NCBI RefSeq assembly: GCF_030704535.1
Contig: NC_081812.1
Span: 15,473,001-15,537,000 of the forward strand
Length of the DNA: 64,000 bases
From: Vitis vinifera
Taxonomy: Eukaryota; Streptophyta; Magnoliopsida; Vitales; Vitaceae
Direction: 5' to 3'
Below the pieces are notes generated by a model, which saw nothing but the letters and a program-made list of their open reading frames with translations, had not been told where the DNA came from and did no database searches. Below are positions 10,906 to 23,935 of the stretch, piece by piece (within the stretch, counting starts at the first letter, position 1; each line of letters starts with the position of its first letter). The position numbers and the translations under genes were made by a program.

Positions 10906-13259
10906 AGGCGTGCCTTTTCTTTTTATTTCGTTTCTGTTAGTTTAAGCTTTTTTCTTCTTTGGTTCATGAATGTCTCAAGAATTGAGCATTTAAGCTTCTT
11001 CGTATCAAAAAGGCAAAAATTAAAAAACGAAAACTTCAGTGAGAAGAAAATCGCCTCTCTTCAAATTTCATTGATCATTTTTTTGGCTTTTTTTTTAATA
11101 ATTAATTTTTTTTGTGTGACGCATCCATTTAATTGAGCCTTTTGGTTTGAAATTGCTCAGACCAGGGATATTTTGGTAATTGCCCCAGTTCCCTCAAACA
11201 AGCCTTCAGAGATTGCACCTAAAGTATACTTACTCAAAGTGATCGCCGTGTCTTAATAGTAATTTAAGCCTTTTTTTTTAAATTTAATTGGCCTTCTGAT
11301 AATAGCGATGAGAAAAGCAATTTGGACCGGGCCTACATCCATATCGGGCAACTATCACAGACACATAAAAAAAGTGAGCCCATTATGATATAAGTGGGCC
11401 CAATTATGGATAAGAAAAGTGGAACGTGTAAGCTGATGAAGATGTTTTGAGTCCAATCCAACTTGGATTGAATTGACGTCTTGGCCCATCTCGCTGGCCC
11501 AAAACCCGTGTGGATTGAATAATCCTCCTGCTCCTCCAAAATCCAGGCTGTGGAGTAATGATGATTACAGAGCAGTCTGCACCCTGTAGACGCATTCCAT
11601 CTCTATCAATATCATCACTTACCATAATAATTAACGGGGAAGGGGAACTCAGTAAAGCATGTGGAAAACGAAGTGGGCCTTTGCATTCCCATTTCCCATA
11701 GCCCATCTGCCACCACCATGAGATAAAAAAAGAGAAAAGTAAAAAGTCGACTATACCCTCATCATTTTTAGATATTTACTTGATCGAAAGAACCAGTCAA
11801 TAAATACAACATTGGATCACCATTGACGTTTTCACATTTGTGAATATTCTAATCTAAATTCGACCGTTTACTCTTTTTCATGTGCATAACATGTGGCGCA
11901 CCCTTTGATTTTGACCAAAAGAAAAAAAGAAAAAAAAAGAAAAAAAAAGAAAAAAAAAAAAAAGGAACTTTGCACAAGGAATAGGTCTGGCCCCCAATTT
12001 TTCTGGGGGGAGAAATGTGCCTTTTATTGGTTGTACTGTTTTCAAACTTTAATGTAATGGAATTATTGGATACACTCGCGCCTCAAAGAAATAAAAAAAG
12101 AAGGGGGTACAGGGCATTAAAGGGAATAGATTCTATGTTATCCAGTTAATTTATTGAAAAAAAAAAATGAAAAATGTGAGAAAGGGATGGTAGCGTGGGA
12201 TTGACGCAGAGAGAGTATCCTAGATGGACCCATCCCAAGTGTCATGACATTCCCATCTCTTTATAAAAGTAGTAACAAAAGAGAAAATATTAGAATTAGA
12301 AAATTTTTGAAGGGGAAACATCCAAATTTGCCACTATTGCCCTCGGGGACTCAACCACCAACAAATATCTCTACCACTCAACCCTCAACCCTCAACCCGA
12401 CTTGTCAAAGCCAAGCCAAGCCAAGCCACCGACGTACCATGTGGCTTAATCGCTGCTTAATTCAAAACCATCCTGTCGCATTCTTTTACTATCAACATCC
12501 CCACGCAAGCAATTGAAATTAATGATTATAAATAATTTTGAATGATCCAAAAATCAAATATAAATATAAAATATTAAAAAGTGTAAAATTCAAATAATTT
12601 TAAAATTAATAATAATAATAAATAGTTTTTGTGTTTCCATTTTTTAAAAAAAATCCAAAATTCCATTAATTTGATCTATTTGAAAATTATTTTAAAAACT
12701 ATAAAATAAAAATTATTTGGAATTCTAGGTATGTTAAAAAAAAATTATTTATACTAAAAATTTTATGAAATTTTATTAATTTAGTATTTTTATATTATTT
12801 TGCCTCACTTTTTATTTTTTATTTTTTTATTTGACATGATTCAAACTGAGCATAAAGACCGTTGAGACTTCTGTTATAAGTTTGTATTTATGCTTACTTA
12901 ACAATTTTATTTTCTAAAAAAAAAAAATATCTTAGACAAATTTAGTTAGGTGGCATTAGAGAGTCATTCCAATATTAAATCAAGGTATAAATTTATTTTA
13001 TCATCTCAAATTTACAAATATTTTGGAATGATTTTTAAAATATAAAATAAATTTATACTTTATTTACAAAAAAGAAAAAGAAAAAAGAATATTTATTTTA
13101 TTTTATTTTCATTTATTTTCTGATTATCCAGCAAAATACAAAAAACCTTAACATGTTTTATATGAAATTAGAAGTTATTAGAGCATTTTCCAATTTGATC
13201 CGATAATAAACAAATATTTGTAATTTAGTTTAGGGAACAAACAAATTTCTATTTTAACA
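10906..13259. other. Intergenic, no gene recognised
   Basis: AT-rich spacer with A-rich tracts (11,921-11,963), a short tandem of ctcaac and ccaag words at 12,376-12,428 and poly(T)/poly(A) runs. Open frames at 11,333-11,706 and 12,244-12,516 have no recognisable motifs and low-complexity content, so I do not call them genes. Confidence 0.5.
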
Positions 13260-13596
13260 AAGCGCTGTCGTTTCAACATCACAATCTTGTTCAAATCATA
13301 CTGGACCACCAAAGCTGACTCCAGTGAAGCCGACTCGTTAAAGAAATACTATTTCGACAGCCCCTCCCTTGCATCGTCAAAATCCATAAACGACGTGTCG
13401 TCATTTCATTGGTTGAGTACCGTCTCGGACGCTTCGTTTAAGTGCGATGAGTATCACCGTAACAATCCTCCCCCGTGTGGCACCGAATAAAAAGGCTTCC
13501 TCAGCTGAGTCCTCGTCATCGGAGGGGCTCTCTATATTGTCTACAAACGCTAGATCCTCTCAAGTCTCGGTCCTCGTCGTCGATCGTACAGCGAAA

Positions 13597-15510
13597 ATGG
13601 TGAGGGGTTCACTTTATTTTGCTCCATTTCTGGATTTCTAGGGTTTTGATTTCACTCTCCATTTTTTGAACTTTGTTTGAATTCGTTTTTGATCTGCCAC
13701 CGATCTATTATCTGATGCTAATTTTGACTGAAATTCTAGTGATGTTTTGTGGATTTCTACTGAATCAGTTGTTTGTCTATGCTTGATTGGCTAGCAGATC
13801 TGGTTCGGTTTTGATTTGATATCCATATCCTTGTGTGTCGGTTAAACTGATATGTGCGATGATCAAAGAAGATTGTCCTATCAATATTTTGAGAACATAG
13901 AGATACGATCGATTATGGATAAGAAAATTACAGATATCAGTATCCGAAAAATTGCAGAAATCAGTTTTGCAGACGTGAAAAACTTGGATTAAGATCTAAG
14001 GAAATATATATATAGCGTTGTGGATATCATGTATGTTGAAATATCCCATGATGATGATTTGTTCATTGATTCGCACTATTGTTGTCCATTGAATTTTCCT
14101 TAAGTTGGTTAGCATTTTCTTAATGGCAGTGTTGTGGATCTGTTGTCTCTAACCAGCCAACTGGCTGTAATCAGATATCCTCCAATCGTGATTTATTTAT
14201 TCATTTATTCTTGAAATGTGCATTTGGATCTGATATTTGTAGTAGATGCTTTTCATAGGCAGGCGGATCTAGTTTCTTTGAGCTGTAAATATTTAGGATT
14301 CGTTTGTTTCTCTTGTAGAATGAGCTATGAAAAATTAAATGCCTAATAATAATTTCAGAAAAATAAAATGTGTATTACTATTTGTAAGTGTTTTTCTTTT
14401 CATTTCCTTTAGAAAAAGTTGGTTTTATTGGTTTTTCTGTGCCAAACTTTAGCATGCATTTTAAGTTTTTGTTTTTGCCCTTTCTTTGGGGGCTTAGGGG
14501 AGGACCGCTTGCATTCCTCTTTAAGCATTCCGGGTTGCAAATCTAATAGAATTTCAAGGATCTATCCTTTTTGGTTGTCTTTGTTTTGCATTAAAGTGCA
14601 ATGGGAATAGTTTTGTCTTTTTGGATACCTTTGGATACCTTATTGTAAAGACAGGTGGGAACAGAAGAAACTTTGGAATCACTCGATTGATACTCCAATA
14701 CAAGATAGAGCAATGATTTTCTACACCAAAACTTGTGATGATATTATCATCAATTTGCTCTCTGTCCTTTCTTTTTAAATTTCAAACCATGTGACCGTTC
14801 CTTTTTTCATGATCAAAATGCTTTGGCCACATTAATTGAAGGTTCCATTAAGTTTTCATTAGAGATTGGGTGGTTACTGTTTCACCTTAAATTTAGAGCA
14901 TGCTTTTTTCTGCTTCATTTGGTTACAAATGTTCTCAATGTCATGATATAACAGGCCAATGCAGCATCAGGTATGGCTGTGCATGATGATTGCAAGTTAA
15001 AGTTCTTAGAACTGAAGGCAAAAAGAACTTACCGCTTCATAGTTTTCAAGATCGAGGAGAAGCAAAAGCAAGTTGTTGTTGAAAAGGTTGGTGAGCCAGC
15101 TCAAAGCTACGAAGATTTCACTGCAAGTCTTCCTGCTGATGAGTGTCGATATGCTGTCTATGATTTTGATTTTGTGACCGAAGAGAATTGCCAGAAAAGC
15201 AGGATTTTCTTCATTGCATGGTAACGTTAATTTTCCAGCCATATGTATAATCATCTGTGCCCTATTGATCAACTGCTTTTAGTGTAGTTATGCCTATGCA
15301 CTTTTATGAAAATCTCTTGATTATTTATGTAGTTATACCTCATTTGTTTTTTTTATAAGGTGCCCTGATTCATCAAGGGTCAGAAGCAAGATGATTTATG
15401 CAAGCTCCAAAGACAGATTTAAGAGAGAGCTTGATGGGATTCAGGTGGAGTTGCAAGCAACCGATCCAACTGAGATGGGCCTTGATGTTATTAGAAGCCG
15501 TGCCTGCTGA
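13597..15510 (+). CDS. ADF: Actin-depolymerizing factor (ADF/cofilin), 139 aa
   Basis: Three exons: 13597-13599 (the ATG alone), 14955-15220 and 15360-15510, in frame, 420 nt with the TGA. Plant ADFs are known for having their first intron right after the ATG, and that is seen here (ATG followed by GTGAGG). The product has the normal ADF length. It shows N-terminal ANAASGMAV with the regulatory Ser6, the cofilin fold marked by [10 protein letters not shown] and [12 protein letters not shown], and the actin-binding long helix region ([16 protein letters not shown]). ADF binds G- and F-actin, severs filaments and speeds turnover in the cytosol; phosphorylation of Ser6 blocks actin binding (family knowledge). 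The leader begins some distance before 13,597 in a relatively GC-rich patch. The first intron is long (1,355 bp), as is usual for highly expressed ADF genes. Confidence 0.95.
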
Positions 15511-17210
15511 ATATGAACTGTAGTCATTGCGATGAAGCATCTCTCCAGGCAGTCTTCTTTTGAGTGAGAAATGTTTATAGTTTGTGGGATGGTGAACTTG
15601 GATAGACATGATATTGGTTTCCAAGTTCTACAGAATAGTCTCTTTTATTCATCTTGAACAACATCTGTGTTTTTCGGTATATCATGTGATTTCTTATTTG
15701 TAGAACCTATGCATCGAGTGTCTCCTTGTAGTCTGATGTCTACAAGCTAATATGTAACAGTTTGTGGGGGGTTAGACGACACCTTTAGTTTGTTTTCAAA
15801 TTTTAAATTCATATTTGACCCTCTTTTATCTTTCTTGAGTGCTAAAAAATGGCATGCTGTTATGCCTTGCCAGTGGCTGGTTTGTTGCTGTGTTTGATGA
15901 TCAGATAAATATATTGAGAGGACTAATATCCGTTCTTCCATTTCTTCCTGTTCTTTGTTAAGTGTTAATTTTCTCTTCCGAGTGTGGCGAAGGATGATTT
16001 GTTAAAAACTCTTCTTGTGTGCATTGTTTGGGTGAGAATGATGAGCAAAAGGACAGCAACAACCGTACTGAACTTGGGTGCTTTATTTTAGGGATAAAAC
16101 GTGAACTGATGAATGAATTCTTGTGTTCTAATAAGAGCTTGCTCTGTGGACTTGATTCACCCAAATTTGTTGCAGGTGCATATTTTGAAGAGACAACCAT
16201 CCCCAACAATCTTTAAAGCCAGGAACGGTTACATAACTCTTTGTTCTTGGCTGTCTCTTAGGCAGTCGGTCCTACTTGTTTGTGTTGCAATTATTCTGTG
16301 TTTCATAAAACTCATGGAGTGAAACCAAGTAGCTGAAAGTGGAGCCCTGTTGCGTCATTTAGTTTTAATTGACTTTATGTTGAGGTTTAAGGAGTGATTT
16401 TCCCTTTTTGATGGGTGAGGTTTAAGGATTGATCATCCGCTGTTTCAATGAGGGTCAAGAATATTTGACATGAGTTGCTTTGTTGTTTTTGGGGGTTTTG
16501 TCACTAGTTGGGCTCTCTTGTTGTCCTTGATGTTCATGGTGTAAATCTTCACCATGTGAACGAGATTCATTGTTTGAATTTTCTCAAAGTTATGCAAATT
16601 TTGCATTCATTGTTTGGTGTTAAGAGAGGAAGAGGAATTTTGCTTTTGGAGTAGAGCCAAGTTTGCCGATAAGACAATTTACTATAATTGTATATATAGG
16701 ACTAATCAATTATTCAACGTTTGCATAGATTTTATTTATTTATTAAAGAATAAAAATTAAATTTGATTAGCTGTGATTTATAATTTGTTTTTAAGCACAA
16801 ATTCTTAAAAGCTTAAAAATTTTATTTCATTCGTTTGTAAATTATTTCTTATAATTTTTATTAGATAATTAAAAAGGAATTTACATATTATTAGATCTAT
16901 CATCTTACCGTCCACGCGCCTTTCACGTGTACCAAACCTAGTTTTGTTTAAATTTGGTTATAACTTCCAAATTTATTCATTTGACACATTTTAGGCAGAG
17001 GATTAAAAACCGGTGCGTTTTGATGGGAAGGACAAAACAGCGCAGAATCCAGAATCCTGCTTAAAACGGCGTCGTTGTGTTTTCCAGCGCCCTGTAAAAA
17101 TATCCCAATCCATCCCTCACTTCCTCCTCCTCGAATTAGTCAGTTCCCACTTCCTGGTTGAGTAGCTCATGAAATTTTGTTGCATATCACATGTTTGATA
17201 AATTACCTCA
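15511..17210. other. 3' UTR of ADF and intergenic to the PPR gene
   Basis: The 3' UTR runs on from the TGA; no further exon is seen. The open frames at 16,019-16,322 have no motifs. From 16,680 the sequence is strongly AT-rich and then more balanced from 16,900 to the PPR start. Confidence 0.55.
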
Positions 17211-19529
17211 ATGGCTTTCTCCTCTTGTCTGAAATGGTACCCTTGGACTCCCCCACACACTCTAACCCAGCCACCGCCAACTCTATCCTCCGCCCACAAC
17301 TGCAAGCCCTTTTCCAAGCTTATCTCTTTCACATCCACACACCACCATGACCAACAAGCTGTCTCACCTTCTTTCTCTACTCTCTCCCCTTCTCCAACTA
17401 CACAGCTCCCCCAAAATTTCACCCCTAAACAACTTCGCGATGCTCTCCGCCGCCAATCTGACGAAGATTCCATCCTTGACCTGTTAGATTGGGCATCCAA
17501 GCAGCCCAATTTTGTGCCCAGTTCAGTGATATACGAGGAGGTTCTTCGTAAGCTTGGAAAAGACGGGAGTTTTGGCTCGATGAGGCGGGTCTTACAGGAG
17601 ATGAAGCACACGGGTTGCGAGATTCGTAGAGGTACTTTCTTGATTTTGATTGAAAGTTACGCCAAGTTTGAGTTGTTTGATGAAGCTGTTGCTGTTGTTG
17701 ATATTATGGAAGAAGAATTTGGATTGAAACTGGATGCATTTACTTATAATTTCTTGTTGAATGTACTTGTTGATGGAAACAAGCTAAAATTAGTTGAAAT
17801 TGTCAATTCGAGAATGGTGAGTAGAGGGATTAAACCAGATGTGACGACCTTTAATATTTTGATAAAGGCCCTTTGTAGGGCACATCAAATTAGACCAGCA
17901 ATTTTGATGATGGAGGAGATGGGTAGTTATGGTTTGTCACCAGATGAGAAAACCTTCACGACCTTAATGCAAGGGTTTATTGAGGAGGGTAACATGAATG
18001 GTGCATTGAGAATTAGAGAACAAATGGTGGCGGCAGGATGCCCGTCTAGCAATGTGACAGTTAATGTTTTGGTTCATGGGTATTGCAAAGAAGGGAGAAT
18101 TGAGGAAGTGTTGTCATTCATAGATGAAATGTCGAACGAGGGATTCCGTCCTGATCGATTTACATTCAATTCTTTGGTGAATGGTTTGTGCAGGATTGGA
18201 CATGTTAAGCATGCACTTGAAATTTTGGATGTAATGCTTCAGGAGGGATTTGATCCCGATATATTTACATATAATAGTTTGATCTTTGGACTGTGTAAAT
18301 TAGGTGAAGTTGAAGAGGCCGTGGAAATTCTTAATCAGATGATTTTACGGGATTTTTCACCTAATACAGTCACTTATAACACTCTGATTAGCACCTTGTG
18401 TAAGGAGAATCAAGTTGAAGAAGCCACTGAACTTGCTCGTGTTCTTACAAGCAAGGGAATTTTACCTGATGTCTGTACTTTCAATTCTTTGATACAAGGT
18501 CTATGCTTGACTAATAACCATAGATTGGCAATGGAACTGTTTGAGGAGATGAAGACCAAAGGTTGCCATCCTGATGAATTTACTTACAATATGTTGATTG
18601 ACAGCCTTTGTTCTAGAGGGAGACTAGAGGAAGCTTTGAGCCTACTGAAAGAAATGGAATCTAGTGGTTGTTCACGAAATGTGGTGACTTATAATACTTT
18701 GATTGATGGGTTCTGCAAAAACAAGAGAATTGAAGAAGCAGAAGAGATTTTTGATGAGATGGAACTCCAAGGTATTTCAAGAAATGTGGTGACTTATAAT
18801 ACCCTCATTGATGGTCTTTGTAAGAACAGGAGAGTGGAGGAGGCTGCTCAGCTCATGGACCAGATGCTAATGGAAGGATTAAAACCTGACAAGTTCACCT
18901 ACAATTCTCTGCTCACATACTTCTGCAGGGCAGGAGATATAAAAAAGGCAGCAGATATTGTCCAAACCATGACTTCAAATGGTTGTGAACCGGACTCAGT
19001 CACCTATGGTACACTAATTTTGGGGCTGAGTAAGGCAGGCAGAGTGGAGCTTGCCAGTAGGCTTCTCAGAACTGTCCAGTTAAAAGGAATGGTTCTAGCG
19101 CCGCAGACTTATAATCCTGTAATTAAAGCATTATTTAGAGAAAAGAGGACAAGTGAAGCTGTGCGCCTTTTTAGGGAAATGATGGAGAAGGGTGATCCTC
19201 CTGATGCTGTCACATATAAAGTTGTCTTCCGTGGGCTTTGTTCTGGAGGAGGACCGATTGGAGAAGCTGTTGATTTTCTAGTTGAGATGACTGACAAAGG
19301 ATTCCTTCCAGATTTCTCTTCCTTCTTAATGCTTGCTGAAGGGCTTTGTGCTTTATCCATGGAAGACACTCTGATTAAGCTTGTCAATAGGGTTATGAAG
19401 CAAGCGAATTTTTCAGACAGTGAGGTCTCCATGATAATGGGTTTCCTTAAAATCCGTAAGTTTCAAGATGCATTGGCCACCCTGGGCCGTATCTTGAGCA
19501 GCCGAGAGCCCAAAAAGGCTTTCTGGTGA
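17211..19529 (+). CDS. MEE40: Pentatricopeptide repeat protein, At3g53700/MEE40-like, 772 aa
   Basis: One uninterrupted exon of 772 codons, as is typical for plant P-class PPR genes. Residues 1 to about 70 are rich in Ser, Thr and Pro and poor in acidic residues, which fits an organellar transit peptide. From about residue 100 to 740 there is a chain of roughly 16 PPR motifs of 35 residues, with recurring cores such as PDVTTFNILIKALCRA, PDEFTYNMLIDSLCSRG and RNVVTYNTLIDGFCKN. There is no E, DYW or SMR domain, so it is a pure P-type RNA-binding protein. Overall sequence and length fit the Arabidopsis At3g53700 (maternal effect embryo arrest 40) group, predicted to be in plastids. Its exact RNA target cannot be read from sequence. 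A minus-strand frame at 17,117-17,611 is a shadow. Confidence 0.93.
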   Translation: MAFSSCLKWYPWTPPHTLTQPPPTLSSAHNCKPFSKLISFTSTHHHDQQAVSPSFSTLSPSPTTQLPQNFTPKQLRDALRRQSDEDSILDLLDWASKQPNFVPSSVIYEEVLRKLGKDGSFGSMRRVLQEMKHTGCEIRRGTFLILIESYAKFELFDEAVAVVDIMEEEFGLKLDAFTYNFLLNVLVDGNKLKLVEIVNSRMVSRGIKPDVTTFNILIKALCRAHQIRPAILMMEEMGSYGLSPDEKTFTTLMQGFIEEGNMNGALRIREQMVAAGCPSSNVTVNVLVHGYCKEGRIEEVLSFIDEMSNEGFRPDRFTFNSLVNGLCRIGHVKHALEILDVMLQEGFDPDIFTYNSLIFGLCKLGEVEEAVEILNQMILRDFSPNTVTYNTLISTLCKENQVEEATELARVLTSKGILPDVCTFNSLIQGLCLTNNHRLAMELFEEMKTKGCHPDEFTYNMLIDSLCSRGRLEEALSLLKEMESSGCSRNVVTYNTLIDGFCKNKRIEEAEEIFDEMELQGISRNVVTYNTLIDGLCKNRRVEEAAQLMDQMLMEGLKPDKFTYNSLLTYFCRAGDIKKAADIVQTMTSNGCEPDSVTYGTLILGLSKAGRVELASRLLRTVQLKGMVLAPQTYNPVIKALFREKRTSEAVRLFREMMEKGDPPDAVTYKVVFRGLCSGGGPIGEAVDFLVEMTDKGFLPDFSSFLMLAEGLCALSMEDTLIKLVNRVMKQANFSDSEVSMIMGFLKIRKFQDALATLGRILSSREPKKAFW

Positions 19530-20879
19530 AGATGAAATTTAAGGACTGATACCTGGTGAACTGCTGGAGAAGATAAAATCATACATGTTCTGCCTGCTTA
19601 AATGAGATAAAATTTAAAAACAAGAAGTGTCTGCTTTCCCCTATGATCCGGTTGTTGATGCAGTGTGGAAGGAATAAAGATTTTGAGGAATTAGCATATG
19701 TTCAACTGTTCTATGAGGTGGTTCAATACCTTGTAGCACTGTTGGTTTTTGGCTGGCCTTGCAGGGAAGATTCATTTTCCTGAATTTCATCCTTTTATCT
19801 GAAAAGAAAACTCAGGTACTTCTCTTGTACTATGCCAACATTTGTTTTATTTCTGTATGCATAGAACAAGCAAAATGGAATATGGCCATATGTTCTAGTT
19901 CTTATTCTTGATGCTTACGGAAAAAATCTTTCCTGGTGTGTAATTAGCATAGATCATTTGGCAAAACTGGTCAGGCGAGCACCTGGGTCAAGTTTAGATA
20001 AAATGTTGGTAGTTTTTTGCATCCTTCATGTGGTATAACATTGCAAGATCATTGCTGTTATAAGAAAAGCATTTTCTGGCACATTATTCTATGCTCATCC
20101 CAACCAGGTGCTGGACTTTGTATGTTTAACTGAAGCTGAGGCTTCACTAGTGATATATAATTATATATCTCGTGTGAAGGAGGGTTAACTTAGGGTTTCC
20201 CTTTAAGGACTTTTCAAGAATGAACTAATTGGAAACACAACAGCCTCTTTCATACCTTTGTTATTCTTATATTTAATTTATTTATTTTCAAATTTCATTG
20301 GTTTCTTTAATTTAAATATTAAAACTTTACGTTAAGATACTGATAAAAATATGAGAATTTCATTTTTTACTTAGGTTTAGATAGCTTTTCATTTTTCAAA
20401 AAAATCAAATTCTTTGATATTTTGTAGTTTAAAAATGTATTTACACAAACCTAACCTTTTAATTTAAAATTATTAAGAAATTAAATAGTTAATCTTCCGT
20501 TTGGATCAACCAATGTATGAGGATAAGGAGAAAGGAAAGAAGATAAGAGGGGCAAGAAAAAGGAAAAAAAAAAAGTTTTAAACAAAATAATTTTTTTTAC
20601 CCTTTTTACATATTCATTTATATGTATTTTTCTCTTTAATTTGAAAACATTTTTTATATTTGATTTTTCTTTCTAATTCCAATTGCAAACCAAACAACAT
20701 ATTTTTAATTATAAGGGGAAAAAAAATGATGAATCCAATTTTTTAAGTAGGTTTGATAATATAAAATTTTAATTAACTAAAACATAGCAATTAAATTTTT
20801 GATTTCATATTTATCTTTTAGAAAAATAAAGATTTTTATTATTAAGTAATCTTATTAAAAATATTTCTTCTTTTATAAA
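19530..20879. other. 3' UTR of the PPR gene and AT-rich intergenic
   Basis: The first 500-600 bases look like a 3' UTR or downstream sequence of ordinary composition. After 20,250 the sequence is strongly AT-rich with homopolymer runs. No gene seen. Confidence 0.55.
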
Positions 20880-22740
20880 TAAAACTTGTTATTATTAGCT
20901 CCTTCTTGTAAAGAAATTTAAATTCTAAAAAAAAATATGTTTTAGATGATGAGTAGGAATTATATTAAATCAAATACTATTTCTAATTAATTTATGTTAA
21001 AATAAACTTTATTTTAAAATAAAATTTTTGTTTTTAGTTATTTAATGTAATAAAATTAGAATTCAAAATTATAAGAAATAATTTTTTATTAAAAGACTAA
21101 AACGTGAAATAGAAAATCATGATTATATTACTTTGAATGATTTTGAATTTTTTTTTTAAAAAAAGTAATACAGTATATTATGTAAAATTTTGTTCTCTTT
21201 TGTTGTAATTTTTATTCTATAATTTATTTTTATTGATTTTCTTATTATCTATTAATTAAAAGCACCGTATTTAATTATGAAAATTTGGAGCAAAATAAAA
21301 ATAAAAAATATAACGAAAATGACGAATAAAAAATATTTATTTTTTACTTTTAAAAAATAAATAAAATAAGCTGCCAAAAATAATAAGATATGATATTTGA
21401 TTTTAAAAATTATTTGATTTTATTCTATTAATATCCTAAAATATCATTCTTTATTATTTGATATAATATATTAGTTAATATAATATTTATGAATTATGAT
21501 ATTCATGTTGATTGTGAGGTACGTGGGTGGTTGTGACTTTGATCCAATTGCCTATGGGGTAGCATGCTTACAAATTAAGTTTTTTGAATTTATTTTTGTG
21601 CTTATTTATTAATTGGACTTCTTAGTTTTCAAGTCAAGGGTATAAAATCTTTTCTACTAATAAGATAGAGTTCTACTAGAAAACAACCTATATTTTCCTA
21701 CTCCATCTCTAACTCTGACTTTCCTTTTACAACTACACAATCAAAAAAGTCAAACCAATATAAATATATACAACTCAAGACTCAAGTTCATTATTGTTTT
21801 TTCATTCCTTAGTGTCTTAATTTTTTTAATTTTTTATTTTTGCGTAGTCTTCATTACTTAGGAATTGTATGTATAAAGCTTTTCTAGGGAATGAAAGGGT
21901 AGTACATTCACATATGATCGCAGTTCATGTTTGGAGCATTAAGACATCGAAATACAGGGTTCAAGCGCAAGACAACAAAACAACACTTGTTGAGCAAACA
22001 CGATCAATGTGCATCATGAGGAGTTAATTTTAGATAATTATCATGATTCAAAATCCTTTATCGAATACTTACATCACAAGGAGTCCCTTGTGAATACTCC
22101 CGCTTAATGATATACAAAGTTGCTAGATTGATTCGATCTATGATCATGCCTAATGTGAGGCCAATCTTCGTGGTCGTTAGGGATGTTATCACCTATATGA
22201 ATAGACAAATCATAGAACCTGTAATTGAAGAGACTGATAATGAGATACTTGCCACCGCTATTAGAACATTAATGGAAGATGAAGTCGTTAAGATTGTGTC
22301 TGCAACTAAATCATCAATTGATATGTTGGAGAAGGTGAAGATTAAACTCAATGATCGTTGTTTGATATATTTGGAAGAGTTTATAGGTGAGGTGGACGAA
22401 GTTGCACGGATGTCATGCTGACATGTTTACCACACTCATTGCATAGTGGAGTAGTTAAAGTATAATTACTTGTATCCATTATGCCAATTTGAAATGCCAA
22501 AGTCGATTGATTGATTCATAGATAGTTTTCTTTTTCTTTTTGTTTCTAAACTACTTATTTTTAATCATTGTAACAACTTTTTTATAATTGTAATTGTTTG
22601 ATATGAATGAGTATACTAAAAGAAGGGTGAGAATGCCTTATTAGTGAATTTGGATGATTGTAATAAAAGAAATTGAGTATATATTAAGATAAGATAACAA
22701 ATCCAATTTATTGCTCGATTATATCTACAAATTTTTGTCA
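20880..22740 (+). repeat. Segmental duplication, copy 1 (holds the dead RING gene)
   Basis: This block is collinear with 22,795-25,415. Matching landmarks are the tagctccttcttgtaaa region (20,897 and 22,811), attctataatttatttttattga (21,212 and 23,708), ttatttattaattgga (21,602 and 24,328), the promoter (21,750-21,800 and 24,470-24,520), the RING reading frame and the tail (...aaaagaagggt...). The copies have diverged by substitutions and indels and are separated only by about 55 bp, so this is a tandem duplication. Confidence 0.8.
21868..22514 (+). pseudogene. RING-H2 finger pseudogene (dead duplicate of the gene at 24,560)
   Basis: Aligned by eye with the intact copy at 24,560-25,264, this one has lost the start, shows small deletions and frameshifts in its first half (near 21,880-22,090), and has a stop inside the RING domain (MSC then TGA at 22,419-22,421) plus another soon after (VE-stop). 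The second zinc-binding Cys is Tyr (CLIYLEEF in place of CSICLEEF) and another ligand is changed near the end. The frame that stays open, 22,107-22,421, is only the middle part. It cannot make a working RING finger. Confidence 0.85.
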
Positions 22741-23044
22741 TTTAAGTAATGTTAAGCATGATTATTAAAATAACTCCTCTACAATCTTTAAATCAAAATT
22801 TTTATTAGTAGCCCCTTCATGTAAACAAATTAAAATTTTGAAAAAAAGGAAAAAAAAAAAAACCATTTTAGTCCATGTCTAGGATTAAATGAAATCAAAC
22901 ACTAATTTTTAATTATTTTATGTTACAAATATTTTTTTGGTTATTTAATATAATAAAATTAGAATTCAAAATAAACTTTATTTAATTTATTTATAAGAAC
23001 TAATCTTTCATTAAAAAGTAAATTAAAAAACTAAAAATTAGAAT

Positions 23045-23700
23045 TATATTTCTTTAAGATCATGTTTATAACATGTAATAGGATAAGAGAGAGGATATTA
23101 TATCATAGTTCATATTTGATTGATGATGTGATAAGTTATCTCATTACTTATCCTATCTTATATTCAATCAAACATGAGATATGATAAGTGATGAAATATA
23201 TTATCCACTTTTCTTTAATTCCTCTTACATGGGATATATTAATCTTATGGTAATATATGAGATATACATATTTTATATATCAAAAATTTATTTCTTATGA
23301 ATTTTTTATTTTTTTATATATACAATTTACAAAATAATTTTTTTATTATAAATTAAATTTATGATTAAAAAAAACTTAAAAAAATTTATAAAACATTTTT
23401 TATTTATAAAGTTTAAATATTTTAATCATGAATATTATTAAACATAACAAAATTTTCATCTTTTAAATAAAAAATATTTGAATGTGATATAATCTTTATT
23501 TTAAACTATGAAAATAATATATGTTTTTTATTTCATAAATTAAATATAAATATAATACAACATAGTATATTATATTGAATATACTACCTTAAAATTTTAT
23601 GTATATCTAAAGATATCATATCCCATTAGAAAACATATTCTATTTAATGAGATATGATATATTTGGATATACATATCTTATCATATCATATCCTAGTGCT
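23045..23700. mobile_element. AT-rich dispersed element inserted in copy 2
   Basis: This block is absent from copy 1 of the segmental duplication at the matching place, so it is an insertion. Its ends carry related inverted words (aggataag...aggatat and ...atatcatatcctag). A clearly related sequence occurs at 43,854-44,230, next to the viral boundary (shared run: ...aaattaaatttRttgttaaaaaa...ttataaaa). No coding capacity, so a non-autonomous element is likely. Confidence 0.55.
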
Positions 23701-23935
23701 AATTTTTACTCTATAATTTATTTTTATTGATCTTTTTTATTATATATTGCCTAATTAATTATAAAAATTTAAAAATAAAAAAAAAAGAAGAAAAAATATG
23801 AGGAAAATTGTGAATAAAACTTCATTTATTTTTTTTACTTTTTGGGAGTCACACATTTTTTTTTCTTATTTTATTTTTCTTTTAAAAAAAAATCAAATAA
23901 GTAACTACTTCAGAAACAATAAAAAAATCTTTTTT

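Noticed and set aside
17117..17611. 164-residue minus-strand frame
   Set aside because: Shadow of the PPR gene start on the other strand; no motif.
22107..22421. 104-residue frame as a separate gene
   Set aside because: It is the middle of a dead RING-H2 copy, shown by alignment with 24,560-25,264.
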